A stretch of DNA of 64,000 bases from Vibrio superstes (GCF_003569005.1 NZ_BCUR01000004.1:613425-677424); one strand, 5' to 3'. Shown: positions 7,515 to 18,309, counted from the stretch's first letter. Numbers and translations are program-made. The notes: a model not told the origin generated them from the letters alone.

Positions 7515-8849
7515 ATGTATTTACCTCAAGAAATCATTCGTAAAAAGCGTGACGGCGAAATCCTTACAGCGGATGAAATCAACTTCTTTATTCAAGGTGT
7601 CGCTAAAAACACTGTCTCTGAAGGACAAATAGCGGCATTTGCAATGACCATTTTTTTCAACGAAATGACGATGCCTGAGCGAATTGCACTAACGTGTGCG
7701 ATGCGTGATTCTGGCATGGTGATTGATTGGAGCCACATGAACTTTGATGGCCCTATCGTTGATAAGCACTCTACCGGTGGTGTGGGTGATGTAACCTCTT
7801 TAATGCTCGGCCCTATGGTTGCGGCGTGTGGTGGTTATGTCCCAATGATTTCAGGCCGTGGCTTAGGCCATACTGGCGGCACGCTGGATAAGCTTGAGTC
7901 TATCCCTGGTTACAACATTACTCCAAACAACGATGTCTTTGGTAAGGTAACCAAAGAAGCGGGCGTCGCCATTATTGGACAGACCGGTGACTTAGCTCCT
8001 GCCGATAAGCGAGTTTATGCAACTCGCGATATCACGGCAACCGTAGATAACATCTCACTGATCACTGCCTCTATTTTGTCTAAGAAATTGGCCGCAGGGC
8101 TTGATTCATTAGTGATGGATGTAAAAGTAGGCTCAGGCGCTTTCATGCCAACCTATGAAGCCTCTGAAGAACTCGCACGTTCTATTGTGGCTGTTGCTAA
8201 CGGCGCAGGCACAAAGACCACCGCTATTCTTACCGATATGAACCAGGTGTTGGCATCTTCTGCAGGTAACGCAGTAGAAGTGCGAGAAGCTGTTCGCTTC
8301 TTGACGGGGGAGTATCGTAATCCACGTCTTCTTGAAGTCACCATGGCGTCATGCTGCGAAATGCTGGTCCTTGGCAAGCTAGCTGAGTCCACAGAGCAAG
8401 CACAAGAGATGCTAATGACGGTGTTGGATAATGGCAAAGCGGCAGAGTGTTTTAACAAGATGGTTGGTGGCCTTGGTGGCCCGTCTGATTTTGTGAGCAA
8501 CTATAATAAGTACTTACCCGTAGCTGAGATTATTAAGCCAGTATTTGCGGATACTAGCGGCGTTATTACCAGCATGGACACTCGCGCCATCGGTATGGCA
8601 GTGGTTGGTATGGGCGGTGGTCGCCGAGTGGCAACAGACAGCATTGATTACGCTGTGGGCTTTGATCAGTTTGCACGCTTAGGTGATGCAGTTGATGCGA
8701 GTCAGCCTCTAGCGGTCATTCATGCACGTAACGAACAGCAATGGCAAGAAGCGGCTAATTCACTCAAAGCTGCGATTCAAGTTGGTGACAAATCTCAGTA
8801 TCAAGCGACACCAAACGTGTACGCGAAGATACGAGCTGAAGACCTATAG
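7515..8849 (+). CDS. deoA: Thymidine phosphorylase
   Basis: A 444-residue pyrimidine-nucleoside phosphorylase converting (deoxy)thymidine/deoxyuridine and phosphate to base and deoxyribose-1-phosphate. The family signature is visible: KHSTGGVGD (phosphate binding) followed by [16 protein letters not shown]. Length is as in E. coli (440). AAAGGTAGG lies just upstream of the ATG, 76 bp after deoC. A short in-frame-looking ATG at 7444 belongs to another frame and is not used. Second gene of the deo operon, feeding DeoB. Confidence 0.97.
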   Translation: MYLPQEIIRKKRDGEILTADEINFFIQGVAKNTVSEGQIAAFAMTIFFNEMTMPERIALTCAMRDSGMVIDWSHMNFDGPIVDKHSTGGVGDVTSLMLGPMVAACGGYVPMISGRGLGHTGGTLDKLESIPGYNITPNNDVFGKVTKEAGVAIIGQTGDLAPADKRVYATRDITATVDNISLITASILSKKLAAGLDSLVMDVKVGSGAFMPTYEASEELARSIVAVANGAGTKTTAILTDMNQVLASSAGNAVEVREAVRFLTGEYRNPRLLEVTMASCCEMLVLGKLAESTEQAQEMLMTVLDNGKAAECFNKMVGGLGGPSDFVSNYNKYLPVAEIIKPVFADTSGVITSMDTRAIGMAVVGMGGGRRVATDSIDYAVGFDQFARLGDAVDASQPLAVIHARNEQQWQEAANSLKAAIQVGDKSQYQATPNVYAKIRAEDL

Positions 8850-8864
8850 GCCGAGGATACAGTA

Positions 8865-10085
8865 ATGAAACGAGCCATAATTTTAGTATTAGATTCATTT
8901 GGTATTGGCGCTACAGAAGATGCCGATAAATTCGGCGATGTAGGGTCTGATACCTTGGGGCATATTGCTGAGCAATGTGCAAAAGGCCTGGCTGATAATG
9001 ATAGTCGTAGCGGTCCATTGACTCTGCCAAACCTATCGCGTCTAGGCTTGGGTTTAGCGGCTAAAGAGTCTACCGGAAGCTTCCCTATCGGTTTAGATGC
9101 CAATGCCGACATCATCGGCGCCTACGGCCATGCGGCAGAGCTTTCGTCTGGTAAAGATACTCCGTCGGGTCACTGGGAAATGGCTGGCGTACCTGTGTTG
9201 TTTGATTGGGGTTACTTTACTGATAAACAAAACAGCTTCCCTCAAGAGTTGCTCGACAGAATCGTTGAGCGTGCAGGCATTAAAGGTTACTTAGGCAACT
9301 GTCACGCTTCAGGTACTCAAGTACTGGACGACCTTGGCGAAGAACATATGCAAACCGGTAAGCCAATCTTCTATACCTCCGCAGACTCTGTATTTCAGAT
9401 TGCGTGTCATGAAGAAACTTACGGCTTAGACAATCTACTTGAGCTTTGTCATATCGTTCGTGAAGAACTCGAAGACTACAACATTGGTCGTGTTATAGCG
9501 CGTCCATTTGTTGGCGATAAAGCGGGAGAGTTTAAGCGTACTGGTAACCGTCGCGATCTTTCAGTTGAACCACCTGCAGCAACCGTGTTGCAAAAACTGG
9601 TTGATGAGAAGCAAGGTGAGGTGATCTCCATAGGTAAAATTGCCGATATCTACGCGAACTGCGGCATTACCAAGAAAGAAAAAGCGACGGGTCTAGAAGA
9701 CTTATTTGATCTGACCCTTGAGCAGGTGAAAAAAGCCGAAGACAACAGCATCGTCTTTACCAACTTTGTCGATTTTGACTCGGCTTATGGTCACCGCCGT
9801 GACGTACCTGGGTACGCAGCTGCTCTTGAGTATTTTGACAAGCGTTTGCCTGAAATCCTTGAGATTTTAGAGCCTAACGATGTGCTTATTCTTACTGCCG
9901 ATCATGGCTGTGACCCAACATGGGAAGGTACCGATCATACTCGTGAGCATATTCCAGTACTGGTTTACGGACACAAGATTGAGGCTGGTTCATTAGGTCG
10001 CCGCTCTACTTTTGCTGATATCGGTCAGAGTTTGGCTCACTACTTCCAGACTTCGAAAATGGATTACGGAACTAACTTCCTTTAA
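8865..10085 (+). CDS. deoB: Phosphopentomutase
   Basis: A 406-residue manganese-dependent phosphopentomutase of the alkaline-phosphatase superfamily, interconverting (deoxy)ribose-1-phosphate and 5-phosphate. The N-terminal [12 protein letters not shown] carries a metal-binding aspartate. The C-terminal [19 protein letters not shown] carries the remaining Asp/His ligands. Length equals E. coli DeoB (407). GAGGA lies 8 nt before the ATG, 15 bp after deoA. It links DeoA and DeoD products to DeoC and the pentose phosphate pathway. Confidence 0.97.
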   Translation: MKRAIILVLDSFGIGATEDADKFGDVGSDTLGHIAEQCAKGLADNDSRSGPLTLPNLSRLGLGLAAKESTGSFPIGLDANADIIGAYGHAAELSSGKDTPSGHWEMAGVPVLFDWGYFTDKQNSFPQELLDRIVERAGIKGYLGNCHASGTQVLDDLGEEHMQTGKPIFYTSADSVFQIACHEETYGLDNLLELCHIVREELEDYNIGRVIARPFVGDKAGEFKRTGNRRDLSVEPPAATVLQKLVDEKQGEVISIGKIADIYANCGITKKEKATGLEDLFDLTLEQVKKAEDNSIVFTNFVDFDSAYGHRRDVPGYAAALEYFDKRLPEILEILEPNDVLILTADHGCDPTWEGTDHTREHIPVLVYGHKIEAGSLGRRSTFADIGQSLAHYFQTSKMDYGTNFL

Positions 10086-10108
10086 TCAAGGAAGTCAAAA
10101 ATTGCGCT

Positions 10109-10130
10109 AATAGGGCCTGTTGACCCTAAC
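10109..10130 (+). repeat. Solo sequence resembling the end of the 42989-43251 element
   Basis: AATAGGGCCTGTTGACC here resembles the terminal repeat of the TA-flanked element further along (AATAGGGTCTGTTGACC, read on the minus strand at its right end), with one mismatch over 17 bases. It also contains a short dyad (TAGGG/CCCTA). It lies in the 74-bp deoB-deoD gap. It may be a remnant of the same element family or chance. Confidence 0.35.
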
Positions 10131-10159
10131 TAAAAACAAATTAGAAAAGGAAAGATAAA

Positions 10160-10879
10160 ATGGCTACTCCTCATATTAATGCAGAAATGGGTGATTTCTC
10201 TGACGTAGTATTGATGCCGGGTGATCCACTACGCGCTAAATACATTGCAGAGACCTTCCTAGAAGATGTGGTTCAGGTGTGTGATGTACGTAACATGTAC
10301 GGCTTCACTGGTACGTACAAAGGTCGTAAGATTTCTGTAATGGGACACGGTATGGGTATCCCATCATGTTCTATCTATGCTACTGAGCTAATCAAAGACT
10401 ACGGCGTTAAAAAGATCATCCGCGTTGGTAGCTGCGGCGCAGTGCGTGATGATGTGAATCTACGTGATGTTGTGATTGGTATTGGTGCATGTACTGACTC
10501 AAAAGTGAACCGCATCCGTTTTAAAGATCACGACTTTGCAGCGATTGCTGACTACGGTATGGCGAGAAACGCAGAGCTTGCAGCGCAGAAGCTGGGTATC
10601 AACGTAAAAGTGGGTAACCTATTCTCCGCTGAACTGTTCTACACGCCAGATCCTGAAATGTTCGATGTTATGGACAAGTACGGCATTCTAGGTGTAGAAA
10701 TGGAAGCGGCCGGCATGTACGGTCTTGCGGCTGAGTATGGCGCTAAGTGCCTGGCTATTTGTACTGTTTCTGACCACATCAAACGTGGTGAAGTGACAAC
10801 CTCAGATGAGCGTGCAACCACGTTTAATGAAATGATGGTTGTGGCTCTAGAGTCTGTTCTACTAGGCGACGCTGAATAA
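10160..10879 (+). CDS. deoD: Purine nucleoside phosphorylase DeoD
   Basis: A 239-residue hexameric-type purine nucleoside phosphorylase. It phosphorolyses inosine, guanosine, adenosine and deoxy forms to base and (deoxy)ribose-1-phosphate. Visible motifs: [16 protein letters not shown] near the N-terminus (phosphate binding), [22 protein letters not shown] (nucleoside binding) and the SDH of CTVSDHI with its catalytic aspartate. Length equals E. coli DeoD (239). AAAGGAAAG precedes the ATG. Last gene of the operon, followed by a strong terminator. The 74-bp gap from deoB could allow its own expression control. Confidence 0.97.
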   Translation: MATPHINAEMGDFSDVVLMPGDPLRAKYIAETFLEDVVQVCDVRNMYGFTGTYKGRKISVMGHGMGIPSCSIYATELIKDYGVKKIIRVGSCGAVRDDVNLRDVVIGIGACTDSKVNRIRFKDHDFAAIADYGMARNAELAAQKLGINVKVGNLFSAELFYTPDPEMFDVMDKYGILGVEMEAAGMYGLAAEYGAKCLAICTVSDHIKRGEVTTSDERATTFNEMMVVALESVLLGDAE

Positions 10880-10900
10880 TTTTCTCAGTTTAGAAAAGAC

Positions 10901-10937
10901 AAAAGCTTGGTTCCTGAAAAGGAGCCAAGCTTTTTTT
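10901..10937 (+). terminator. Terminator of the deo operon
   Basis: AAAAGCTTGGTTCC pairs with GGAGCCAAGCTTTT (one G-T pair) across a 6-nt loop, followed by a run of seven T residues. Confidence 0.9.
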
Positions 10938-10957
10938 ATGTGGTTTTCTGAGTAGAG

Positions 10958-11521
10958 CTATTTTCTTCTTAGGACAAGCGTTAGCAGAACCCCTGACAAG
11001 AAGCTCATCATGATCATCAGGAACATCGCTCTATCACTGTTGCGATAGTGGTGATCGGAAAAGGCCGTAACGCGCCCTTTTTCAAAGGTAATACGTACAT
11101 AGCCGATAATGGCATCTTGAGAAAAGATAGGCTCAACCAATTGCTGTTTGCCTATCCCTTCTGAACCTAAAGGTGTATCCATACCTAATGATTCACGCAC
11201 AGTCTTCGCATTGGTACTAGAGGCGATTTTCACACCACTATTGTCGTACACCGTCGCATCCGACACTAAAGTATCGCGCGCTAACTGATTCGCTAGATAG
11301 CGAAGCTTTTCTTGATCTTCGGTCACTAAAAAGTCACTAGCACTCAGTGCCGCCTGAGAAATCAATAGCTTGGTCAGCGTTTGTAACTGCTTGGTTTGAA
11401 TTTGCTGATTACCTTGGCTGATATAAACGCTATTACGCACAATCGCGACTAGCATCAAAAGCAGCAAGCCAATAAATATCAGTTTTATAAATCGACGCAG
11501 TGAAAATAGAGATTCTTTCAT
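10958..11521 (-). CDS. ytjB: YtjB/Smp (AhpA-like) membrane protein
   Basis: A 187-residue inner-membrane protein with an N-terminal transmembrane helix (LIFIGLLLLMLVAIV), a periplasmic domain of about 120 residues and a C-terminal helix (FLMIMMSFLSGVLLTLVLRRK). Sequence pattern (DATVYDNSGVKIASS, QQLVEPIF, IGYVRITFEKG) matches E. coli YtjB/Smp, which likewise lies divergently beside serB. The biochemical role is poorly defined. I chose MKESLFSLRR as the start because the hydrophobic helix then sits as in relatives. Reading on to MQWHTL adds residues without better ribosome-binding sequence, so the start is uncertain. Confidence 0.8.
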   Translation of the reverse strand: MKESLFSLRRFIKLIFIGLLLLMLVAIVRNSVYISQGNQQIQTKQLQTLTKLLISQAALSASDFLVTEDQEKLRYLANQLARDTLVSDATVYDNSGVKIASSTNAKTVRESLGMDTPLGSEGIGKQQLVEPIFSQDAIIGYVRITFEKGRVTAFSDHHYRNSDRAMFLMIMMSFLSGVLLTLVLRRK

Positions 11522-11629
11522 TTTGCTAAACGTAATTAATGTATGCCATTGCATAGTGAGACTTGCGCAAACAAATTGCAATAGGGTAAGTTGAGGGTAA
11601 TGTTATCCCCAAAACGGATTTGAATATTC

Positions 11630-12547
11630 ATGGAAGTCAAAGAATTACAAACCCTCACCCCGTTGACAGATTTTAGCCTCGGCGAACTGGCTGTTGTCTT
11701 TGCTGATGGTAGCAATGAGGTGCTAAGCCAGTTATTTGCGATTGATGAGCAATTTGCGACTTGGAACGTCGGTCGCTATCAGGTGCTTTTAACTAAAAGT
11801 GCGTTGGTAAAGAAAATGGCAGCCTTATTGGCCGCCAATAAGGCCGACTTTGCACATCTTACAGACCTGCCCGATATGAGCGAGCCGGGTCTGGCTCTGT
11901 TTGATATGGATTCTACTTTAATTGAGATAGAGTGCATTGATGAAATAGCCAAGCTTGCGGGTGTTGGAGAGGAGGTCTCTGAGGTGACTGAACGCGCAAT
12001 GCAAGGTGAGTTAGATTTTGAGCAGAGTTTGAGACAGCGCGTTGCCAAGCTTGCCGATGCCGATGAATCCATCCTTAAACAAGTGCGCAGTGTTTTGCCG
12101 TTGATGGCCGAAGCTAAACCGCTTATCGACGGGCTTAAAGCGTGTGGCTGGAAGGTTGCTGTGGCATCTGGCGGTTTCACCTACTTCTCTAATCATCTTA
12201 AAGAGTTACTCGAATTGGATTTTGCTCAATCTAACCAGCTGGAAATCATCGACGGTAAACTCACAGGAAACGTTGTGGGCGATGTGGTATCGGCGCAAAC
12301 TAAGGCTGATATCCTAGAGCAGCTAAGAGCTGACTATCAGTTCGAGAAAAGTAACTGCATTGCTGTGGGCGATGGCGCCAATGACTTAGTCATGATGGCG
12401 GCTGCGGGTTTAGGTATCGCTTATCATGCTAAGCCAAAGGTAGTCGAACAAGCTCAGACTGCGGTAAGCTATGCCGACCTTGGTGGTGTGTTGTGTATCT
12501 TGTCGGCAAGCCACGTTTTACAAACCCTACAAACAAAGAATCTTTAA
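11630..12547 (+). CDS. serB: Phosphoserine phosphatase
   Basis: A 305-residue HAD-superfamily phosphatase for the last step of serine synthesis (phosphoserine to serine). Catalytic DMDST gives nucleophile D92 and acid D94. VASGGFTYFS is the substrate/motif II region, and AVGDGANDLVMM carries the motif IV metal ligands. The N-terminal 85 residues form the regulatory region seen in enteric SerB, somewhat shorter than in E. coli (322). The stop overlaps the radA start (TAATG), so translation of the two is probably coupled. No strong Shine-Dalgarno is visible, leaving the exact start somewhat open. Confidence 0.93.
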   Translation: MEVKELQTLTPLTDFSLGELAVVFADGSNEVLSQLFAIDEQFATWNVGRYQVLLTKSALVKKMAALLAANKADFAHLTDLPDMSEPGLALFDMDSTLIEIECIDEIAKLAGVGEEVSEVTERAMQGELDFEQSLRQRVAKLADADESILKQVRSVLPLMAEAKPLIDGLKACGWKVAVASGGFTYFSNHLKELLELDFAQSNQLEIIDGKLTGNVVGDVVSAQTKADILEQLRADYQFEKSNCIAVGDGANDLVMMAAAGLGIAYHAKPKVVEQAQTAVSYADLGGVLCILSASHVLQTLQTKNL

Positions 12548-13926
12548 TGGCAAAAGTAAAAACGGCGTACGTCTGTAATGACTGTGGCGCAGACTTTCCG
12601 CGCTGGCAAGGCCAGTGCAGTGCATGTGGTGCTTGGAACACTGTCACAGAGGTGCGCTTAGCTGCATCTCCGCAAGTGGCACGCAACGAACGATTAAGCG
12701 GTTATGCGGGAAGTGCTGAGCAATCTAAGGTGCAAATGCTGGCCGATATTGACCTGCAAGATGTACCTAGGTTCACCAGTACCTTCAAAGAGTTCGACCG
12801 AGTTATGGGCGGTGGTATTGTACCCGGAGCCGCTATCTTGATTGGTGGTAGCCCAGGTGCAGGTAAATCGACCTTACTATTGCAAACCATGTGTCGCTTA
12901 GCCGCGGATATGCCCACCTTGTATGTTACAGGTGAGGAATCCTTGCAGCAGGTAGCCATGCGAGCCTCTCGCCTTGGTTTACCGAAAGACAATCTTAAGA
13001 TGCTATCTGAAACCAACGTTGACAAGATTTGTCAGGTGGCAGAGAAAGAGCAACCTAAGATCATGGTTATTGACTCGATTCAGGTGATGCACGTTTCTGA
13101 TGTTCAATCTTCACCGGGCACCGTGGCTCAAGTTCGTGAATCGGCAACGACGCTAACGCGATTTGCGAAACAAAATAATGTCGCGGTATTTTTGGTCGGT
13201 CACGTAACCAAAGATGGTTCTCTAGCGGGACCAAAAGTGCTTGAGCACATCATTGACTGTTCCGTATTGCTTGACGGCGGTGCTGACAGCCGCTTTAGAA
13301 CCTTACGAAGTCATAAAAACCGTTTTGGCGCTGTCAATGAGTTGGGTGTTTTCGCCATGACGGGGCAGGGGCTTAAAGAGGTGTCTAATCCGTCAGCCAT
13401 TTTCTTGTCTCGGGGTGAAGAACAAACCTCTGGCAGTTCGGTCATGGTTATCTGGGAAGGCACTAGGCCACTATTAGTGGAGATCCAAGCGCTGGTGGAC
13501 TACTCCCAACTAGCTAATCCAAGACGAGTGGCTGTGGGCCTTGAGCAAAACAGGCTTTCAATGCTTCTTGCGGTGCTTCACAAGCACGGCGGACTACAAA
13601 TGGCAGACCAAGATGTGTTTGTCAATGTGGTGGGTGGGGTTAAGGTCACTGAAACCAGCGCCGATTTAGCCCTATTAATGGCTTTGCTCTCCAGTTTTAA
13701 AGACAGAGCGTTACCAAAAGATGTGGTGATCTTCGGTGAAGTCGGCTTAGCGGGTGAGATTCGTCCGGTGCCTAGCGGTCAAGAGCGCCTTAATGAAGCC
13801 TTTAAACACGGCTTTACCAAAGCCATTGTTCCTGCGGCAAATATGCCTAAAGGTGGCATCGCTGGCATGCAAATCCACGCTGTAAAGAACCTTTCTGAAG
13901 CGATTCAAGCGTTTGATGAAATGTAA
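12547..13926 (+). CDS. radA: DNA repair protein RadA
   Basis: A 459-residue RecA-like ATPase that aids branch migration and recombination intermediate processing. Domains in order: an N-terminal C4 zinc finger (CNDCG and CSACG), the ATPase core with Walker A GGSPGAGKST, the RadA-specific HKNRFG motif, and a C-terminal Lon-protease-like domain (GEVGLAGEIRPV). The start is ATG at 12547 overlapping the serB stop, giving MAKVKTAYVCNDCG as in relatives; an upstream extension in the same frame overlaps serB and is not used. Same serB-radA order as E. coli. Confidence 0.96.
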   Translation: MAKVKTAYVCNDCGADFPRWQGQCSACGAWNTVTEVRLAASPQVARNERLSGYAGSAEQSKVQMLADIDLQDVPRFTSTFKEFDRVMGGGIVPGAAILIGGSPGAGKSTLLLQTMCRLAADMPTLYVTGEESLQQVAMRASRLGLPKDNLKMLSETNVDKICQVAEKEQPKIMVIDSIQVMHVSDVQSSPGTVAQVRESATTLTRFAKQNNVAVFLVGHVTKDGSLAGPKVLEHIIDCSVLLDGGADSRFRTLRSHKNRFGAVNELGVFAMTGQGLKEVSNPSAIFLSRGEEQTSGSSVMVIWEGTRPLLVEIQALVDYSQLANPRRVAVGLEQNRLSMLLAVLHKHGGLQMADQDVFVNVVGGVKVTETSADLALLMALLSSFKDRALPKDVVIFGEVGLAGEIRPVPSGQERLNEAFKHGFTKAIVPAANMPKGGIAGMQIHAVKNLSEAIQAFDEM

Positions 13927-14070
13927 TAACGGGTTCTATAAATAATATTACTGCCAAGGTCTAAAGACGCTTTTCACACGCTTGATTCTCATCTATAGTT
14001 CTTGGATTGAAAACAAAAGGGCGAAAATTTCGCTCAACAAGCACACAGAGCTATCAGTCTAGTCAGATTG

Positions 14071-14079
14071 TGGTATACT
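14071..14079 (+). promoter_or_regulatory. Extended -10 promoter of fusA2
   Basis: TGGTATACT forms an extended -10 (TG-n-TATACT) 38 bp before the EF-G start. No good -35 lies 17 bp upstream, which fits an extended -10 promoter. Confidence 0.5.
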
Positions 14080-14116
14080 CTGCGCGCATTTTATATCCTA
14101 TTGATAGAGTAAAACG

Positions 14117-16201
14117 ATGACTGATTTATCAAAATACAGAAATATTGGTATTTTCGCGCACGTTGATGCGGGTAAAACCACGACGACTGAGCGTATCCTA
14201 AAGCTTACCGGCCAGATCCACAAAACTGGTGAAGTTCATGATGGTGAATCAACTACTGACTTCATGGAACAGGAAGCTGAGCGCGGTATTACTATCCAGT
14301 CAGCAGCTGTAAGCTGTTTCTGGAACGATCACCGTCTAAACGTTATCGATACTCCTGGACACGTTGACTTCACTGTTGAAGTTTACCGTTCTCTTAAAGT
14401 ACTTGATGGCGGTATCGGCGTATTCTGTGGTTCTGGTGGTGTTGAGCCTCAATCAGAAACTAACTGGCGTTACGCTAACGAATCAGAAGTATCTCGTCTG
14501 ATCTTCGTTAACAAACTAGACCGTATGGGCGCAGACTTCTACAACGTTGTTGACCAAGTTAAAAACGTTCTAGGTGCGACTCCTCTAGTTATGGTTCTAC
14601 CAATCGGCCGCGAAGATGACTTCGTGGGTGTTGTAGACCTTCTAACTCGCAAAGCATACGTTTGGGATGACACTGGTCTTCCTGAAAACTACGAAATTCA
14701 AGATATCCCTGCGGATATGGTTGACGACGTAGAGCAATACCGTGAAGAACTAATCGAAACTGCTGTAGAGCAAGACGACGACCTAATGATGGCTTACATG
14801 GACGGCGAAGAGCCTTCTATCGAAGACATCAAGCGTTGTATCCGTAAAGGTACTAACAACCTGTCGTTCTTCCCAACTTACTGTGGTTCTGCATTTAAGA
14901 ACAAGGGCGTACAAATCGTTCTTGACGCAGTTGTTGATTACCTACCTTCTCCAACAGAAGTTGATCCTCAACCTCTTATGGATGAAGAAGGCAACGAAAC
15001 TGGCAACCACGCTATCGTGTCTGCTGACGAAACATTCAAAGCGCTTGCATTCAAAATCATGGATGACCGCTTCGGTGCACTAACTTTCGTTCGTATTTAC
15101 TCAGGTAAATTGAACAAAGGTGACACCATCATGAACTCATTCACTGGTAAAACAGAGCGTGTTGGCCGTATGGTTGAGATGCAAGCTGATGACCGTAACG
15201 AACTAACTAGCGCACAAGCTGGTGACATCATTGCGATCGTTGGTATGAAGAACGTTCAAACTGGTCACACTCTATGTGATCCAAAAGACCAAGTAACTCT
15301 AGAGCCAATGGTATTCCCAACTCCAGTTATCTCAATCGCTGTATCTCCTAAAGATAAAGGCGGTTCTGAGAAAATGGGTATCGCTATCGGTAAAATGGTT
15401 GCAGAAGATCCATCTTTCCAAGTTGAAACTGACGAAGAAACTGGCGAAACCATCCTTAAAGGTATGGGTGAGCTTCACCTAGACATCAAAGTTGACATCC
15501 TTAAGCGTACTTACGGTGTTGACCTAACTGTTGGTGCTCCTCAGGTTGCTTACCGTGAAACTATCACTCAACCAATTGAAGATAGCTACACGCATAAGAA
15601 ACAGTCTGGTGGTTCTGGTCAGTTCGGTAAGATCGACTACCGCATCAAGCCAGGCGAAGCTGGTTCAGGCTTCTCGTTCAAGTCTTCTGTAGTGGGCGGT
15701 AACGTTCCTAAAGAATTCTGGCCTGCAGTTGAGAAAGGTTTTGCATCTATGATGGAAAACGGTGTTCTTGCTGGTTTCCCAACTCTAGACGTTGAAGTTG
15801 AACTATTCGACGGTGGCTTCCACGCAGTGGATTCATCTGCAATCGCATTTGAAATCGCAGCGAAAGGCGCATTCCGTCAATCAATGCCTAAAGCTGGCGC
15901 TCAACTTCTTGAGCCAATCATGCACGTTGACGTGTTCACTCCAGACGATCACGTAGGTGACGTTATCGGTGACCTTAACCGTCGTCGTGGTATGATCAAA
16001 GATCAACAAGCTGGCGCTACTGGTGTTCGTATTAAAGCTGACGTACCTCTTTCTGAGATGTTCGGCTACATCGGTCACCTACGTACAATCACTTCTGGTC
16101 GTGGTCAGTTCTCTATGGAGTTCTCACACTACGCTGCTTGCCCAATGAACGTGGCAGAAGAAGTAATTGCAAAAGCTAAAGCTGAGAAAGAAAACAAGTA
16201 A
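14117..16201 (+). CDS. fusA2: Elongation factor G 2
   Basis: A 694-residue translational GTPase of the EF-G type. G motifs are AHVDAGKT (G1), DTPGHVDF (G3) and NKLD (G4), followed by domains II-V through the C-terminal [12 protein letters not shown]. Length and full domain set rule out release factor 3. The sequence differs clearly from the canonical str-operon EF-G of vibrios (for example [17 protein letters not shown] and [10 protein letters not shown]), so this is the paralogue often called FusA2. Its cellular role (translocation, recycling or stress) is not settled. Codon use looks strongly biased, as in highly expressed genes. Single-gene unit with its own promoter and terminator. Confidence 0.9.
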   Translation: MTDLSKYRNIGIFAHVDAGKTTTTERILKLTGQIHKTGEVHDGESTTDFMEQEAERGITIQSAAVSCFWNDHRLNVIDTPGHVDFTVEVYRSLKVLDGGIGVFCGSGGVEPQSETNWRYANESEVSRLIFVNKLDRMGADFYNVVDQVKNVLGATPLVMVLPIGREDDFVGVVDLLTRKAYVWDDTGLPENYEIQDIPADMVDDVEQYREELIETAVEQDDDLMMAYMDGEEPSIEDIKRCIRKGTNNLSFFPTYCGSAFKNKGVQIVLDAVVDYLPSPTEVDPQPLMDEEGNETGNHAIVSADETFKALAFKIMDDRFGALTFVRIYSGKLNKGDTIMNSFTGKTERVGRMVEMQADDRNELTSAQAGDIIAIVGMKNVQTGHTLCDPKDQVTLEPMVFPTPVISIAVSPKDKGGSEKMGIAIGKMVAEDPSFQVETDEETGETILKGMGELHLDIKVDILKRTYGVDLTVGAPQVAYRETITQPIEDSYTHKKQSGGSGQFGKIDYRIKPGEAGSGFSFKSSVVGGNVPKEFWPAVEKGFASMMENGVLAGFPTLDVEVELFDGGFHAVDSSAIAFEIAAKGAFRQSMPKAGAQLLEPIMHVDVFTPDDHVGDVIGDLNRRRGMIKDQQAGATGVRIKADVPLSEMFGYIGHLRTITSGRGQFSMEFSHYAACPMNVAEEVIAKAKAEKENK

Positions 16202-16226
16202 TTGTTTCTTCTTAAATAGCTAAAAG

Positions 16227-16264
16227 AAAGCCCCGATAGTGAAAGCTATCGGGGCTTTTTGTTT
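16227..16264. terminator. Terminator after fusA2, probably bidirectional
   Basis: AAAGCCCCGATAG pairs with CTATCGGGGCTTT across a 6-nt loop. T-rich tracts follow on both strands, so it can also serve the convergent acyl-CoA ligase gene. The remaining 16265-16415 holds nothing I recognise. Confidence 0.85.
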
Positions 16265-16415
16265 GTTTAGGAAGAGTACGAACTATATCAATCTGTAAAA
16301 GAACAATAACCGAGTCCTTCAAAGTGCTAACTTCGTCATCAGAAGCCATCACTTCCTCATTCCGGCCTTGAGCTGGAATCTAAATAGCATGACCAAATGA
16401 TTCGTTGAACTGGTA

Positions 16416-18122
16416 TCAATCCTCCCAGATCACAAATTTATCCTTCTGCCATTCAGCACCAACATCGTGATACTTCTTCTCTAACACATGACGTTTTATC
16501 TTGAGAGTAGGTGTGAGTATTTCATTTTCAATACTCCATGGTTCTTTGATGAGCAGTACGCCTTTAATCTTTTCATGACCTTCTAAATTGTCATTAATCT
16601 TCCCAATGGCTTTAGCAATACTCTTTTCATAACGAGATTTATCAAAATTGGGAAAATCATGGGGAACAATCAATAAGATTGGCGCTGGCATTCCTAATCC
16701 CACAAGACACAGCATTTCAACCCGAGCTACTTCGATAATCGCTTTTTCGATAGGGACAGGTGCAACAAACTTACCCTTAGCGGTCTTAAACGTATCCTTC
16801 TTCCGTCCCTGAATAGTCAGGTAACCTTCTGAATCGATAGAACCGATATCACCCGTGTGCAACCATCCATCTTCGTTAAATGTTCTTGCCGTGGCTTCAT
16901 CGTTCTTGTAGTAACCAGAGAACATCCCTTTACTACGTACAAGGATTTCTTCATCCTCCGCTATCTTAAGCTCAATACCTGGACCTGCTTGACCGACAGT
17001 ACCAATCTTTGAGGCGTTGAAAGGGTAGCTAAGTGTGCTGTATGCAAATGTTTCAGTCATTCCCCATGCCTCGGTAATATTGATACCTACCTTGTGATAC
17101 CACTCCAATATTGCTGGGCTGATAGGCGCTGAACCACAACCGAGAACACGACCTTGATCTAGACCTAAACCATCAACAATCTTTTTCTTAATGATTGAAT
17201 TTAAAATCGGAATCTTAAGTAGAATGTTCAGTTTCTTCGGTGGAAGCTTATCTTGAATCCGCTGTTGGAAAAGAGTCCATAAACGGGGAACGGAAATAAA
17301 CAGAGTAGGGCGATGCATTTTTACATCTTCAATGAAGGTTTCTAATGACTCTGGAAACGCCGTTTCTAACCCAGCTTGAATAGATGAACCGAAGATATAC
17401 ACCCGCTCGGTAATGTGCGCTAGCGGCAGGTAAGAGAACATTCTATCGCCCGGCTGAATTCCGATATGATCAACTAGATTTTTCACCGACCAGCTAAAAG
17501 CACCAAAAGTAAGCATAGCGCCCTTAGGGACGCCAGAGGTGCCTGAGGTATAGACAATAGACATTAGCTTGTCATCGTGATGCTGAGGGTGTTCCTCATG
17601 CGGGATCGCATCATGGATCAGCTGAGCAAACTTGTACTGACATTCTGGAGCGGAGTCATAGGGGAACGAGATAGTAATTAATTCAGGCAGACGCTTCATC
17701 GCTTCCGATGTGGCATGTGCATCATCAAGCTTGCCAGCAATCAGTACCTTACTTTCACTATGTGTCAGGCAATATTCAATGGTGTCTGCACCAGCTGTCG
17801 GGAAAATAGGAACGCTAATAAAGTCGCCTAACATCAAGGCTAAATCAGTAATAAACCACTCAACACAGTTCTTAGAGACGAACGCGACTTTATCTCGAGG
17901 CTCAAGTCCTAGTTTCCTCAGGGCACTAACCAACTTCAGCGCCATGTTAGCCACTTCAGAGTATGTATACTCAACAAACTCTCGATCTATTATCTGCTTT
18001 AGATACACCTCACTAGGGCGCTCATGAGCCCATTTAAGTATGAGCTCATTTGGAGGTGGGATTGTGCAAGGTGGGTTGCTGAAAACTTGATGCTCTGCTT
18101 CGGTCCCTGAAGCCTTATCCAT
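16416..18122 (-). CDS. AMP-forming long-chain acyl-CoA ligase
   Basis: A 568-residue member of the adenylate-forming family that activates fatty acids to acyl-CoA through an acyl-AMP. The AMP-binding P-loop YTSGTSGVPKG lies at 191-201. Also visible are AWGMTE (adenine binding), GWLHTGDIG and the linker GYLTIQGRKKDTFKT before the small C-terminal domain. The domain layout resembles long-chain-fatty-acid ligases related to the eukaryotic-type branch rather than FadD proper. No signal peptide; probably cytoplasmic or membrane-associated. GGAAGAG lies about 8 nt before the ATG. Acyl chain specificity cannot be read from sequence. Confidence 0.87.
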   Translation of the reverse strand: MDKASGTEAEHQVFSNPPCTIPPPNELILKWAHERPSEVYLKQIIDREFVEYTYSEVANMALKLVSALRKLGLEPRDKVAFVSKNCVEWFITDLALMLGDFISVPIFPTAGADTIEYCLTHSESKVLIAGKLDDAHATSEAMKRLPELITISFPYDSAPECQYKFAQLIHDAIPHEEHPQHHDDKLMSIVYTSGTSGVPKGAMLTFGAFSWSVKNLVDHIGIQPGDRMFSYLPLAHITERVYIFGSSIQAGLETAFPESLETFIEDVKMHRPTLFISVPRLWTLFQQRIQDKLPPKKLNILLKIPILNSIIKKKIVDGLGLDQGRVLGCGSAPISPAILEWYHKVGINITEAWGMTETFAYSTLSYPFNASKIGTVGQAGPGIELKIAEDEEILVRSKGMFSGYYKNDEATARTFNEDGWLHTGDIGSIDSEGYLTIQGRKKDTFKTAKGKFVAPVPIEKAIIEVARVEMLCLVGLGMPAPILLIVPHDFPNFDKSRYEKSIAKAIGKINDNLEGHEKIKGVLLIKEPWSIENEILTPTLKIKRHVLEKKYHDVGAEWQKDKFVIWED

Positions 18123-18309
18123 AAGCTACTCTTCCATTGTTTGTTTATTACGTTAATCAGAAGCTTAGCAGGTTTTTTGTTATGTATAAGAGATTTAGCG
18201 AACGTGTGGGACCTTAATGCTTCGTATATTACGCTTTTCGTCATAAAAGATTTTAGTGAATACAGAGTGAATCAAAAGATTGTTTACTATACCTATCGCT
18301 AAAAATGAC

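Noticed and set aside
7444..7632. 62-residue plus-strand reading frame across the deoA start
   Set aside because: Out of frame with deoA, which has its own ribosome-binding site and full-length match from 7515.
14117..16201. Release factor 3 (prfC) as the identity of the GTPase
   Set aside because: RF3 is about 529 residues and opens differently; length and domains IV-V identify an EF-G paralogue.
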